From positions 5,208,001 through 5,272,000 of the forward strand of contig CP014773.1 in the NCBI GenBank assembly GCA_001596135.1: a stretch of 64,000 nucleotides of DNA, read 5' to 3'. The stretch's first letter is position 1. Every line of letters starts with the position of its first letter. The DNA comes from Mucilaginibacter sp. PAMC 26640. GTDB lineage: Bacteria; Bacteroidota; Bacteroidia; Sphingobacteriales; Sphingobacteriaceae. Made by a program: the position numbers and the translations under genes. This document shows positions 42,799-51,534 of this stretch, piece after piece. Below the pieces are notes generated by a model. It ran no database searches, had not been told where the DNA came from, and saw only the letters and a program-made list of their open reading frames with translations.

Positions 42799-44076
42799 CT
42801 AGGCTACAGCACGTTTGTAAGCAGCTGGAGGGGAATCGTTCGGCCGTTCGCGCCCAGGTGCATTCAATGGCTTCTGAACACGCTTAAGAAACAAAAATAT
42901 CATCACGATAGGCAGAAAAAGTATAGGCTCGCCAAAACTTAAAATCAATAAAATCACTACGCAATACACCACGTTTTCCCATCTCAGCACAAAAGCAAAA
43001 CAAAACCTTGCATATCTGTAAATAAGATAGATGAGTCCTATAAAACCAAATTTAGCCACAAAATCAAACACCCCGTTTGATATGTTGACGGTATAGGACC
43101 TGTTTAATACATCATTATACTTATTGCTGACCCCCATGATCAGTTTGGAACCGAAAGAATCCAGGATGAACCACATGCTCGAAAACCTGTTAAGGGGTAT
43201 TTGCATCCGGTTATGGTGATACCATTTTTCGAGTACCTTAAGGTGGTTAAGATCGCGCATATCCTCCTTATAGGTGTCAACAATTTTATCTCCCAAAAAG
43301 GGTATAAATATAAATGCCAATATTACCGTAGGTATAAACATCAGCAAATAGATATTAATTTTAGGGATGCGGTAACGATAGGCTAAAAAAAACAGCACCA
43401 TCAATCCAAGGTAATTGGTAGTGGCAAAGGTGGTGATATTACCAATGATCAGGGTAATGGCTGTCGAATCAAATTTAAACTTGTTTAAAAATAAATGGAA
43501 CATCAGTGTAATGACCAAAAAACAGCCAAATGCGCCCGGTTCCCAAACAAAGCCTGCGTTAGCAAAATCATGAAACCCCTGGGTATAAGTAAACAGAAAC
43601 ACATTATGGTACCCCGGCACATCATTCCCGGTTGGGAAATTAATGCTCGAGAACGTCTTGGCCATAAACTCGCCGGCCAACAATTGCACTGCAAAAAAAA
43701 CAAACGATAGCAGGGTTAAGTGTGTAACAACCTTTACAACATTAGCCAGTAACTTATCACCCAACAATAAGCAAAACAAGAAGCTTACCAGGATATACTT
43801 AAATAAAAAAGTAAAATCGCTTAACAAATAATCAGTTGCCAAATCATTGATAAAGTAGAACCGTACCAGGATATAAGCCACAAAGACTCCCGAAAAGATA
43901 AGCAGCCTGTTTACCTCTTCTTTATTGATCGCTTTACGTACAATAGCTACAATTACCATCAATGAGATCACTAAAACAAAGCCAACTGTACTACTGGAAA
44001 GCACGTTGGCATTGGCCGACAGCAATAAAAATAATAGGGTTAAAAAATAATTGGAGTCGAAGTTTTTAAATTTCAT
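42799..44076 (-). CDS. Wzy-like polymerase / O-antigen ligase-like membrane protein, second
   Basis: 425 residues with about eleven helices and a large loop around residues 250-340 containing GVSNKYNDVLNRSY. The pattern VWEPGAFGCFLVI (about 174-186) resembles the polymerase-type G-E-G/F motif. The C-terminus is polar (GRERPNDSPPAAYKRAVA). I call it polymerase-like from topology and context, not from a firm motif. It is transcribed leftward, convergent with the second WcaJ-like gene (19 bp between stops), and begins the leftward half of the locus. Confidence 0.7.
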   Translation of the reverse strand: MKFKNFDSNYFLTLLFLLLSANANVLSSSTVGFVLVISLMVIVAIVRKAINKEEVNRLLIFSGVFVAYILVRFYFINDLATDYLLSDFTFLFKYILVSFLFCLLLGDKLLANVVKVVTHLTLLSFVFFAVQLLAGEFMAKTFSSINFPTGNDVPGYHNVFLFTYTQGFHDFANAGFVWEPGAFGCFLVITLMFHLFLNKFKFDSTAITLIIGNITTFATTNYLGLMVLFFLAYRYRIPKINIYLLMFIPTVILAFIFIPFLGDKIVDTYKEDMRDLNHLKVLEKWYHHNRMQIPLNRFSSMWFILDSFGSKLIMGVSNKYNDVLNRSYTVNISNGVFDFVAKFGFIGLIYLIYRYARFCFAFVLRWENVVYCVVILLILSFGEPILFLPIVMIFLFLKRVQKPLNAPGRERPNDSPPAAYKRAVA

Positions 44077-44128
44077 TCGAATAAAATTTTAATTTGTAGC
44101 GACGTTTTTATGCACCGCTATTTATACT

Positions 44129-44818
44129 TTAAGTAGTAACCGTATTTGCGGATGCTATAAATTTTTCAATATCAGTAAAAAGATAGCTCTTCGCTTTTAT
44201 CGTTTCGACATCCCAGTTCCACCATTTGATTGCTAAAAGCTTGGCGGCTTGCTCTGGAGTAAAACGAAGACGTATGGCTTTTGCCGGCAGGCCACCAACT
44301 ATACTATAAGGTGCAACATCTTTGGTTACCACTGCGCCGGCGGCAATAATGGCGCCATCACCTACCGTTACGCCGTCCATGATGATGCAATTGTTTCCGA
44401 TCCAAACATCGTTGCCAATTAAAACTACGTGTTTCTTTTCGGCACCGATAAAAATGTGCTCAGCAAAAATTGTTTCGCCCACAAAAGAAAAGCCTGCATG
44501 TTTTTCAGCAGAAAAAAAAGCAGGGTGGCTGGCTACAAATTGTTTTGATGGATGCGTGCCGATACCGGTTGATACATTGCTGCCTATAGAGGAAAACCTG
44601 CCAATGGAGGTTTTGTTAATCGTTGATCTGTCGCCAATGTAAGAACCTAAGCCCAACAGTGAGCTGGTAAAAATAGCATCGTTCCCTAAAGCATTAAGGC
44701 CTTCGAAGCGGTTATGCATATCAAACTCTACCCGCTTACCAATTTTGATCCGGCTTAGGTTGCTTAGTTTATAGTAATTTCGCTTAGCCCAGTTTCTCAT
44801 TTTTGCTACCGTAAACAT
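44129..44818 (-). CDS. Hexapeptide (LbH) O-acetyltransferase, CatB-related
   Basis: 229 residues from the ATG at 44818; 44866 would add 16 residues with no family match. A left-handed beta-helix is visible: repeated (I/V)G.... turns such as LGSYIGDRSTINKTSIGRFS (about 60-80) and the C-terminal IGNDVWIGNNCIIMDGVTVG and GDGAIIAAGAVVTKDVAPYS with GGLPAKAIR, typical of CatB/VatD-like acetyltransferases (acetyl-CoA donor). The insert EKHAGFSFVGE separates the two halves. In this locus it would acetylate a sugar hydroxyl or amino group. Confidence 0.85.
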   Translation of the reverse strand: MFTVAKMRNWAKRNYYKLSNLSRIKIGKRVEFDMHNRFEGLNALGNDAIFTSSLLGLGSYIGDRSTINKTSIGRFSSIGSNVSTGIGTHPSKQFVASHPAFFSAEKHAGFSFVGETIFAEHIFIGAEKKHVVLIGNDVWIGNNCIIMDGVTVGDGAIIAAGAVVTKDVAPYSIVGGLPAKAIRLRFTPEQAAKLLAIKWWNWDVETIKAKSYLFTDIEKFIASANTVTT

Positions 44819-44994
44819 AAATATTAAAACACATTTATCAGAAATAAAGATAAATTGTTGGATCAATTAATATGACTATGATACTATTTATCAATTATTA
44901 TTACCACATTTAAATAAAAACACCCATCGCACTTTCTAAAACAAGCCTAAACAGCTACTTTTAACAAATACTAAGAAAATGATTTCAGCCTTTC

Positions 44995-46095
44995 ATGAGC
45001 ACAAAAAATAAACAAAGGAAGTTGTCCCTTTTTGATAAAATTGTTTTGGGATTAAATATTATTGCAGCTTTATTTTTATTGCTAAGCTATCTTTCCCCCA
45101 GTGTTGATCCGAGGGATTCAGTTTTCATATCATTACTCGGCTTTCTGTATATCTACCTGGTATTGGGCAATATTTTGTTTATTCTATACTGGCCCTTCCG
45201 CAAACCCGTGTTTGCTATAATTTCTGCCTTGGCTATATTACTGGGATTCGGCACTTTTTTTAAATATGTAAGCTTTAACGGTACAGAGGCCAAGAGTTCA
45301 AAAAACGCTCCATCCGAAATCCGCATACTCCAATATAACGTGCGTAAATTCGAGGGGATTGATAGGTTTTTAAATATGCCCATCCAAAACGAAATTGTTA
45401 AGGTGATAGATGATAATCAGCCGGATATTGTTACAATGGTTGAATTTAGAAAAGCTAAAATAAACCATGATTCAGTTAGTACCAGTTTGCGAAACGTTAG
45501 TAAACTCGGGTACAATTATTTTAAATCATTTTACCTGGACAAGCAAGACTCTACAGGTAATGTTGTTTTTTCCAAGTACCCAATTTTGGCTGCAGGTTCG
45601 GTAGATACCTCCTCCATGTTGAATACTAAAGCTATTTATGCGGATATACTGTATAAAACCAGAAAAATCAGAATTTATAGTTTACACCTTGCAGCCGTAA
45701 CTATGAACGATAAGAAGAAAAAAAGGGTACTTGGCGGACAAGTTGGATTTGCCCAGGCCTTCTATTTAAAAGATAGGGTATCAGCAGCGTTTATAGCCAG
45801 AAGCTACCAGGTTGATCGTATAAAACGACATATCGAATCATGCCAGTATCCTTATATTATAACCGGTGATTTTAACGATACCCCTAATTCATACGCCGTA
45901 AATGAACTGGGTGAAGGCTTAAACAATGCCTTTGTAGAAAAAGGTTCAGGTTTTCAAACAACTTATTTCAGTAGTTTCCCACTTCAAATAGATTATATCC
46001 TGACTACTAAAGACTTCGATATTGTAAATTATAATGTTTTAAACAAAAAGATCTCAGATCATAAACCTGTCATCAGCGACGTGCGTCTGAACTAA
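44995..46095 (+). CDS. Membrane-anchored endonuclease/exonuclease/phosphatase-family protein
   Basis: 366 residues: three N-terminal helices (about 14-31, 38-60, 65-87), then an EEP-fold domain (about 103-366). Fold motifs are present: LQYNVRKFEG (Asn), DIVTMVEFRKA (Glu metal ligand), YIITGDFNDTPNS (Asp/Asn) and KISDHKPVISD (Asp-His). The fold covers nucleases, sphingomyelinases and phosphoinositide phosphatases; with the domain outside the membrane, a lipid or phosphodiester substrate is likelier than DNA (inference). It is the only rightward gene between 42.8 kb and the zinc-ribbon ORF near 62.4 kb, and its stop is 2 bp from the convergent WcaI-like gene. Confidence 0.82.
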   Translation: MSTKNKQRKLSLFDKIVLGLNIIAALFLLLSYLSPSVDPRDSVFISLLGFLYIYLVLGNILFILYWPFRKPVFAIISALAILLGFGTFFKYVSFNGTEAKSSKNAPSEIRILQYNVRKFEGIDRFLNMPIQNEIVKVIDDNQPDIVTMVEFRKAKINHDSVSTSLRNVSKLGYNYFKSFYLDKQDSTGNVVFSKYPILAAGSVDTSSMLNTKAIYADILYKTRKIRIYSLHLAAVTMNDKKKKRVLGGQVGFAQAFYLKDRVSAAFIARSYQVDRIKRHIESCQYPYIITGDFNDTPNSYAVNELGEGLNNAFVEKGSGFQTTYFSSFPLQIDYILTTKDFDIVNYNVLNKKISDHKPVISDVRLN

Positions 46096-46097
46096 GT

Positions 46098-47354
46098 TTA
46101 CCCAAGAAAGTCCGCAACGAAATTATTCATTACCTTATCAACGTTAAGATATTGTACGGCATAGTTGCGGGCATTTTCTCTTTTAGCCTCCAGGTGTTCA
46201 TCAAGTTTTATTTGCAGAATCTGGCCAGTAAGCAAATCTTGCTCATTTTTATCTTGCGGCTCTACCACGTAGCCAAAATCATAATCATGTACCATATCAT
46301 ACAACGAGGTACCTTTGGCTGCTGTTATGATACTGGCGCCCCCCACTGCTAAAATAGTGGTCAGTTTGGATGGCATCACCAAGTCGCCGGCATCAGCAAT
46401 TTGCAAAACCAAGTGAATATCTGCCATATTTAAAAGTTCGTTAAATACTTCTTTTGCCTGCACTGGCAGAAATGAAATATTGGTCAAACCCTTGAGGACG
46501 GCCTGCTCATGCAATTGGTCTTTATATGGGCCTGAGGAGCAAATAACAAATTTGATATGGTCATGACCCATTAGGGCTTCCGCCGTTACCAGGATGCGTT
46601 CAAGCCGTTGCTTTACACCTACCGCGCCCGAATACAAGCATACGATATCAGCCTCCCTGTAGCCCCACTTTGTTTTAAGCTTATTGCGGTTGGGTAATGG
46701 ATAATAATAATCTGTATCAACCCAATTAGGAAAAAAAAAGATCTTTCTATCAACTTTAGCTTTTATCTTATTAATCATTCCATAAGAAATACTGCTAACA
46801 AAATCTGCTTTTTCTAATATATTGTGTTCCACCTTAAAAAGGCCTGCCAACACCTGTTTCCTCGAAAACAATTTCAAGTCACGAGCGGCTTCGATTTGCA
46901 TATCCTGGATATGATACAGTAATTTACCACCATTCATTTTCCTCAAAAACAAGCCAAGGTAGGCAAGGTGAAACGGCGGGGCAATAGTGATGATCAAATC
47001 GAACTTTGTTTGGGCAACCATGAATTTAAATACCATAAAAAACTTGGTAACCCAATACGAAAAATCTTGCACTGCGCGCTGTTTACCGGTAGGGTCACTT
47101 GGGATGTAAGATGGGCACCGGTAAACTGTTAAAGTTGCTTTATTACGGGGATTTAAAATGACTTCTTTTTTATACCACCGATTAGTATAAGGTGCCTGAA
47201 CCTTCCAAAAAGGATAATACGGAAAAGTTGTAATTACGGTACAATCATAGCCACGGTTAACAAGCCAGCTAATCATTTCACCGTTATACTTACCAATACC
47301 AATTGGCTCGGGAGAGAAATTATGACTTATTAAAAGTATTTTCTTCTTATCCAT
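46098..47354 (-). CDS. WcaI-like GT4 glycosyltransferase
   Basis: 418 residues. The N-terminus is typical of colanic-acid WcaI: LLISHNFSPEPIGIGKYNGE (about 6-25), VITTFPYYPFWK, and an HIQDMQIEAARDL element (about 146-158). The C-terminal half has CLYSGAVGVKQRLERI (about 229-244) and a donor-site pattern VMPSKLTTILAVGGASII. WcaI enzymes are GT4-type transferases, fucosyl for the E. coli case, and GDP-fucose can be made by gmd-fcl of this locus, so a fucosyltransferase role is possible but unproven. Convergent with the EEP gene. Confidence 0.85.
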   Translation of the reverse strand: MDKKKILLISHNFSPEPIGIGKYNGEMISWLVNRGYDCTVITTFPYYPFWKVQAPYTNRWYKKEVILNPRNKATLTVYRCPSYIPSDPTGKQRAVQDFSYWVTKFFMVFKFMVAQTKFDLIITIAPPFHLAYLGLFLRKMNGGKLLYHIQDMQIEAARDLKLFSRKQVLAGLFKVEHNILEKADFVSSISYGMINKIKAKVDRKIFFFPNWVDTDYYYPLPNRNKLKTKWGYREADIVCLYSGAVGVKQRLERILVTAEALMGHDHIKFVICSSGPYKDQLHEQAVLKGLTNISFLPVQAKEVFNELLNMADIHLVLQIADAGDLVMPSKLTTILAVGGASIITAAKGTSLYDMVHDYDFGYVVEPQDKNEQDLLTGQILQIKLDEHLEAKRENARNYAVQYLNVDKVMNNFVADFLG

Positions 47355-47563
47355 TTATATCCTAAACCTTCGGCTAATAATATTTATAACTTCAGTAATC
47401 GCAAAGAATAATATCTAAATATAAGAGATTTTTGGAGGAAAATTCTAAAGACCTTATCACCTTTTTAGCAAATGCCAGGATTAAAAACTTAATATCCATC
47501 TTAACATCGGCAGAACTAGTGAGTTAGGGAATCTAATACCGGTTATTTATAAAACACCCGGTA

Positions 47564-48376
47564 TCATTTAGTTTTACTCTCTTTTGTTTTTAGTACAATA
47601 AAGTACTCGTAGATGGATTGCATTGTAGCATAAGTAATGCCGGTTGCTCCATCCAAAAAAGCTCTTCTCGCAACCACCATATACAACCACTTCACTAAAG
47701 GCCTGCCAGGTAGCTTGTAAAAAATACCTTTTTGGTGATACCTGCGTTGCGTAAAATCAGTGCTAAATAAGGCTTTTCGCACCGAAAATCTTTCACTTTT
47801 ATCAATTTGCTGCAATCTCATCTGGGCTTCCATATCGGCATAGCCTAAATGCCTTGTAAACCAAAATTTAAACCCTTTGCTAAAAGGATAGTGATCCAGG
47901 TAACCCTCAATTTTTGAAGTCGACCCATCCGGCACCGATAGTGGGTTCACCAAACGTTCATAACGCATTTTTTCCGGCCTGAATAACCTCAAATAAAACG
48001 GCGAAACCTGCGCATGTTTCAGCCATTTACCGTTCCATGCAAAATCCCTGCGGCGTACTTCATAAGCTGCATGCTTATTATCTGTATCAAATGAGTTTAA
48101 CGCGGCCAGCAAAGATGGTGATACACGCTCATCTGCATCGATATATAAAACCCAATTGTACTTAAATTTGATATTGCTTAAACCCCAATTTTGATGGGCG
48201 GACCAATTGTCAAAACTACGCTGAGTAATTTGGGCTCCCGCGCTGCTGGCAATCTCAATGGTACGATCACTACTAAAAGAATCGAAAACATGGATATCAT
48301 CGCACCACTTCACCGATTCCAGGCAGCCGGGCAAATCTTGTTCTTCGTTCCTGGTAAGTATTAAAACCGATATCAT
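47564..48376 (-). CDS. GT2-family glycosyltransferase (WaaE/KdtX-like)
   Basis: 270 residues with ISVLILTRNEEQDLPGCLES (about 2-21), IHVFDSFSSDRTIEIA, and the metal-binding YIDADERVS (about 78-86). The later FWFTRHLGYADMEAQMRL and RPLVKWLYMVVARRAFLDG (about 180-250) match the lipopolysaccharide core beta-1,4-glucosyltransferase WaaE/KdtX group. The end YATMQSIYEYFIVLKTKE is also typical. It starts 17 bp after the stop of the acetyltransferase gene, an operon-like spacing. Confidence 0.88.
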   Translation of the reverse strand: MISVLILTRNEEQDLPGCLESVKWCDDIHVFDSFSSDRTIEIASSAGAQITQRSFDNWSAHQNWGLSNIKFKYNWVLYIDADERVSPSLLAALNSFDTDNKHAAYEVRRRDFAWNGKWLKHAQVSPFYLRLFRPEKMRYERLVNPLSVPDGSTSKIEGYLDHYPFSKGFKFWFTRHLGYADMEAQMRLQQIDKSERFSVRKALFSTDFTQRRYHQKGIFYKLPGRPLVKWLYMVVARRAFLDGATGITYATMQSIYEYFIVLKTKESKTK

Positions 48377-48393
48377 TATTTTACTGGCAAAAT

Positions 48394-48939
48394 CTAATCA
48401 ACCATTACCCTCGCCTTGATTGGTTTGCACGGATGCCCCGCACATACCATCCACTCGGGCATATTACTTACAACCACTGCACGCGCCCCTATAACACACC
48501 CATTGCCAATATGCACACCGGGATGTACAAATGCTTCGGCGGCAATCCATGCACTGTCGCCAATATAAATTGGTCTGGTTATTAAAGGAGAACCAACCCG
48601 TGTATAATCATGGGTCCCCGCACACAGGTTGACTCCCTGCGATATTACCGCCCGCCTTCCGATGGTAATTTTTCCCTGGGAATACAAGATAGCTCCACTG
48701 CCAATACCGCAACCGTCACCCAAATCCAGATTCCAGGGGGCCCAGATTCGCACCCCGGGATAAACATGTACGCCTTTACCCACCTTGGCACCAAAGCAGC
48801 GCAACAAGAACGAACGCCAGGGATGAAATGGCTTGGGTGAAAACCTAAATAAAAACAACGCGATCAAATTCCATATAACCCTGGCCATACGGTTGGAAAG
48901 AGAAAATGATGGCCCGGTATGGGTATCCTTATTGATCAT
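48394..48939 (-). CDS. WcaF-like hexapeptide acetyltransferase
   Basis: 181 residues. Features of putative colanic-acid acetyltransferase WcaF: RVIWNLIALFLFRFSPKPFH with a conserved WRSFLLRCFGAKVG entry (about 42-55), left-handed helix repeats (IGSGAILYSQGKITIGRRAV, VNLCAGTHDY, IGDSAWIAAEAFVHPGVHIG) and the C-terminal MVCAGHPCKPIKARV. The His in AGTHDY is the likely catalytic base. Probably acetylates the growing repeat unit. First gene of a short leftward pair with the GT2 enzyme. Confidence 0.88.
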   Translation of the reverse strand: MINKDTHTGPSFSLSNRMARVIWNLIALFLFRFSPKPFHPWRSFLLRCFGAKVGKGVHVYPGVRIWAPWNLDLGDGCGIGSGAILYSQGKITIGRRAVISQGVNLCAGTHDYTRVGSPLITRPIYIGDSAWIAAEAFVHPGVHIGNGCVIGARAVVVSNMPEWMVCAGHPCKPIKARVMVD

Positions 48940-49197
48940 TTAACAAAAATAACGGTGATTACCCGGCTAACAGAATTGAAAACTTGTTTCCTAATGTTGA
49001 TTGAATGCTATGGCGATTTTATACGCAACTTCCCTGTTTAAACAATGATACTAAACTTATGCTTTTTTTTCAAAATATTATTTGTTTGTTACCAGGGAAA
49101 CAACAGTTTAAAAAAATCAGAAATTTAAACACGTACTTCAATTGCTTTAAAAATCTCGTTTTATAAAAATATTGATCCCCGAACCCAAAATCACTTC
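48940..49197. other. Intergenic before the WcaF-GT2 pair
   Basis: About 260 A+T-rich bases following the GT4 gene stop at 49198; no gene, terminator hairpin or repeat is visible. It should hold the leftward promoter of the WcaF-like gene. Confidence 0.35.
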
Positions 49198-50418
49198 CTA
49201 TTGCACGTGATCCGAGATGGCATTTATAAAGTGTTTAGCAACAAGGCTTATATCAAAGTTAGAACGGAACACATTCAGGGCTTTGTTGCTCATCTCCACT
49301 TTTGCATCCTCCGAAAGACTCATCCAGGTATTTAATAAATGGCTCGTACCGGCAAGTGTATCATCGGCAATTACCCCACCGCCACCTTCTTCAATTTCCT
49401 TCCATATATTAACCTGCCGTGATACAAGGACGGCTTTCTTGCAAGCCATAGCCTCAACAACCGCAATCCCAAAATTCTCCTGATGGCTTGGGAGCACAAA
49501 CGCATCGCATGTGTAAAGCGCTCCCCATTTTGCGTCTCCGGTTATCATTCCGGTGAACAACACATGTTTTTTAATATGCGGGTAAGTTGCTACGAGCCGC
49601 TGTATTTCATGCCCATAAGCCGAGCTTGCACCGGGACCTGCTAATACTAATTTGTAACTTGGCTTATTGTGCTCAAGCGCATTTTCCATTGCCCCGGCAT
49701 AGGCCTTTACCAAAGTACCTACTCCCTTTTTCTGATGAATGCGACTAAAAAACAACAGGAACGGATGTCCGTTCAAATCCGGGCATAGTTGCATAAAGGC
49801 CTTTTTCATCTCCGGTGTATAATCCGGGGGTGCTATTATTCCATAACCCACATTCACTTCTTTTTTGGGGTGGTATGGCTTAAATGCCTGCCTGGCCAGC
49901 TCCAGTTCGGTTTGGCAGGTAAAAAATAGCCCATCGGCATCGTTAACTACCCGGCTTTCTATAACCTTCCAGTAAAGCCAATTCCTGATCGCTTTAAGTC
50001 TGCGGTCTTTAGCACGCTGAAAATAGGGATCCAACATCCCATGTGGCATTACATAAAGTTTGAGTGGCAGCGGTGAGGCTCCTTTTTTCTTCGCCTGTTT
50101 AATGAGCGTTGTCCTCGCGCTCCAGCCGGCATAGCTTGAATACAGCCATAACCCATTAATAATTATAACATCAAAACGCGCCATATTTGCCAGGAGCCAT
50201 GGCATCAGCTTAGCCGAGTATTGCCATGGGCCAACCGCAGGCCCTAGTGCGTGTATCACAAAATCATCCATCCCTAAAAACGGACTGTTAGGATCATCCA
50301 AACTTACTACCTCGCGGTTAATGCCAATGCGCATCAACTCGGGATTGGTATTTCTGATTCCCTGGCAGGGACCGCCGCTTGCAGGATTCATGCTTGCAAT
50401 TATGTGCAATAGCTTCAT
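49198..50418 (-). CDS. GT4-family glycosyltransferase
   Basis: 406 residues. N-terminal acceptor domain: LLHIIASMNPASGGPCQGI (about 3-21); donor domain: LLFFSRIHQKKGVGTLVKAY (about 229-248), LVLAGPGASSAYGHEIQRLV, and DAFVLPSHQENFGIAVVEAM with the E-x7-E donor motif (about 319-338). Domains and length are standard for GT4 enzymes. The gene starts immediately (0 bp) after the stop of the GT9 gene, and belongs to the leftward operon 54161-49198 (GT4, polymerase-like, GT9, GT4). Confidence 0.9.
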   Translation of the reverse strand: MKLLHIIASMNPASGGPCQGIRNTNPELMRIGINREVVSLDDPNSPFLGMDDFVIHALGPAVGPWQYSAKLMPWLLANMARFDVIIINGLWLYSSYAGWSARTTLIKQAKKKGASPLPLKLYVMPHGMLDPYFQRAKDRRLKAIRNWLYWKVIESRVVNDADGLFFTCQTELELARQAFKPYHPKKEVNVGYGIIAPPDYTPEMKKAFMQLCPDLNGHPFLLFFSRIHQKKGVGTLVKAYAGAMENALEHNKPSYKLVLAGPGASSAYGHEIQRLVATYPHIKKHVLFTGMITGDAKWGALYTCDAFVLPSHQENFGIAVVEAMACKKAVLVSRQVNIWKEIEEGGGGVIADDTLAGTSHLLNTWMSLSEDAKVEMSNKALNVFRSNFDISLVAKHFINAISDHVQ

Positions 50419-51522
50419 TTAAGCAATGTTAACGTTTGAATTTTTATCTAATAGTTCCAGCACCGCCATTTTAACTTCTACCGGGGAGATGGAAAGGATA
50501 CATTTTTTTTTCTCCTTGATGCATATATCTAAATTGCACCCTGCACAGTCTGTTTTATGATAGATAATTTTATTAAAGTTGCCCCGGGGATACCACTGGC
50601 GGGGAAAATGCCGGGCAGAAAAAACCGCTGCACAGGGGGTACCAACCGCTGCTGCCAAATGCATAGGCCCGCTATCGTGCCCAATAAAAACCCGGGCCAG
50701 TTTTAATATCGCACCCGATACCCGCGGAGATGTTTTACCGCACAGATTTAATGCCTTGCCACCCCATGCTTTAATACAATTATCGGCTTGCTCAAATTCA
50801 TCAGCGCCACCTATCATAACAAGGTGGTGCCCGGGAAGCGCTGGCCCCAGCTGTTTAAAAAGATTAAGCCAATTATACTCCTCCCAGTGATTTACCTGGT
50901 TTTTGGTTCCTGTACTAGCTACTATGACCGCTTCGCCAGGCAAAATTTCTTTAAGCTCGACTGCCGCGGCTGCTTTTTCCTGCGGTGTTAAGCGCAAGTC
51001 CCAGTAGCGATCATCCTGAAGGTTAATATAGCCAAGGGCCTTCACTCTGCGGGCCAGTCGCTTTGCCTCCCACTCCAGATCGCCGGTCTCGCCGTCGGTC
51101 ACCAATTCAAAATCTTCCCGAAGAGCTGGAAAGCCTATCATTTGCTTAATACCCGCTGCTTTAAAAAACCACCAGTCTCTCCGCACCACAACTTTAGTTT
51201 TAAAAGTATTGCTCAACGTTCTGACTCCGGCCAGATAGATCAGCGTATCTATCTTCAAGGCGCGAATTTGCATGATCAGATTAAATAAGGTGGTAACGCT
51301 GCGTGTACCTACCGGATAAGCGAGTACCCTGTCGAAAAAATAATCATTGCCTAACACGCTTTGTAACGGGGCCGCTTTGTTAGCCACGGGGCTATTCGTT
51401 AGCAAGGTAATGTCGGCATCCGGATAAACTAACCTGATCTGGTGAAAAACAGGCAGCACCATAATTGTATCGCCAAGGCTGCCCAAGCGGTATATCAATA
51501 TTCTTTGAGGAGCTGCGGCCAT
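50419..51522 (-). CDS. GT9-family glycosyltransferase (heptosyltransferase-like)
   Basis: 367 residues. GT9 marks: ILIYRLGSLGDTIMVLPVFH (about 8-27), DADITLLTNSPVA, ASTGTKNQVNHWEEYNWLNL (about 213-232, family has GA...K.W), LVMIGG and IGHDSGPMHLAAAVGTPCAA (about 292-311, the D-S-G-x-M-H donor motif). A cysteine-rich stretch near 335-350 (YHKTDCAGCNLDICIKEKKK) is common in these enzymes. The donor may be ADP-heptose or another sugar nucleotide; this cannot be told from sequence. Confidence 0.9.
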   Translation of the reverse strand: MAAAPQRILIYRLGSLGDTIMVLPVFHQIRLVYPDADITLLTNSPVANKAAPLQSVLGNDYFFDRVLAYPVGTRSVTTLFNLIMQIRALKIDTLIYLAGVRTLSNTFKTKVVVRRDWWFFKAAGIKQMIGFPALREDFELVTDGETGDLEWEAKRLARRVKALGYINLQDDRYWDLRLTPQEKAAAAVELKEILPGEAVIVASTGTKNQVNHWEEYNWLNLFKQLGPALPGHHLVMIGGADEFEQADNCIKAWGGKALNLCGKTSPRVSGAILKLARVFIGHDSGPMHLAAAVGTPCAAVFSARHFPRQWYPRGNFNKIIYHKTDCAGCNLDICIKEKKKCILSISPVEVKMAVLELLDKNSNVNIA

Positions 51523-51534
51523 CTCTGAAACGGA

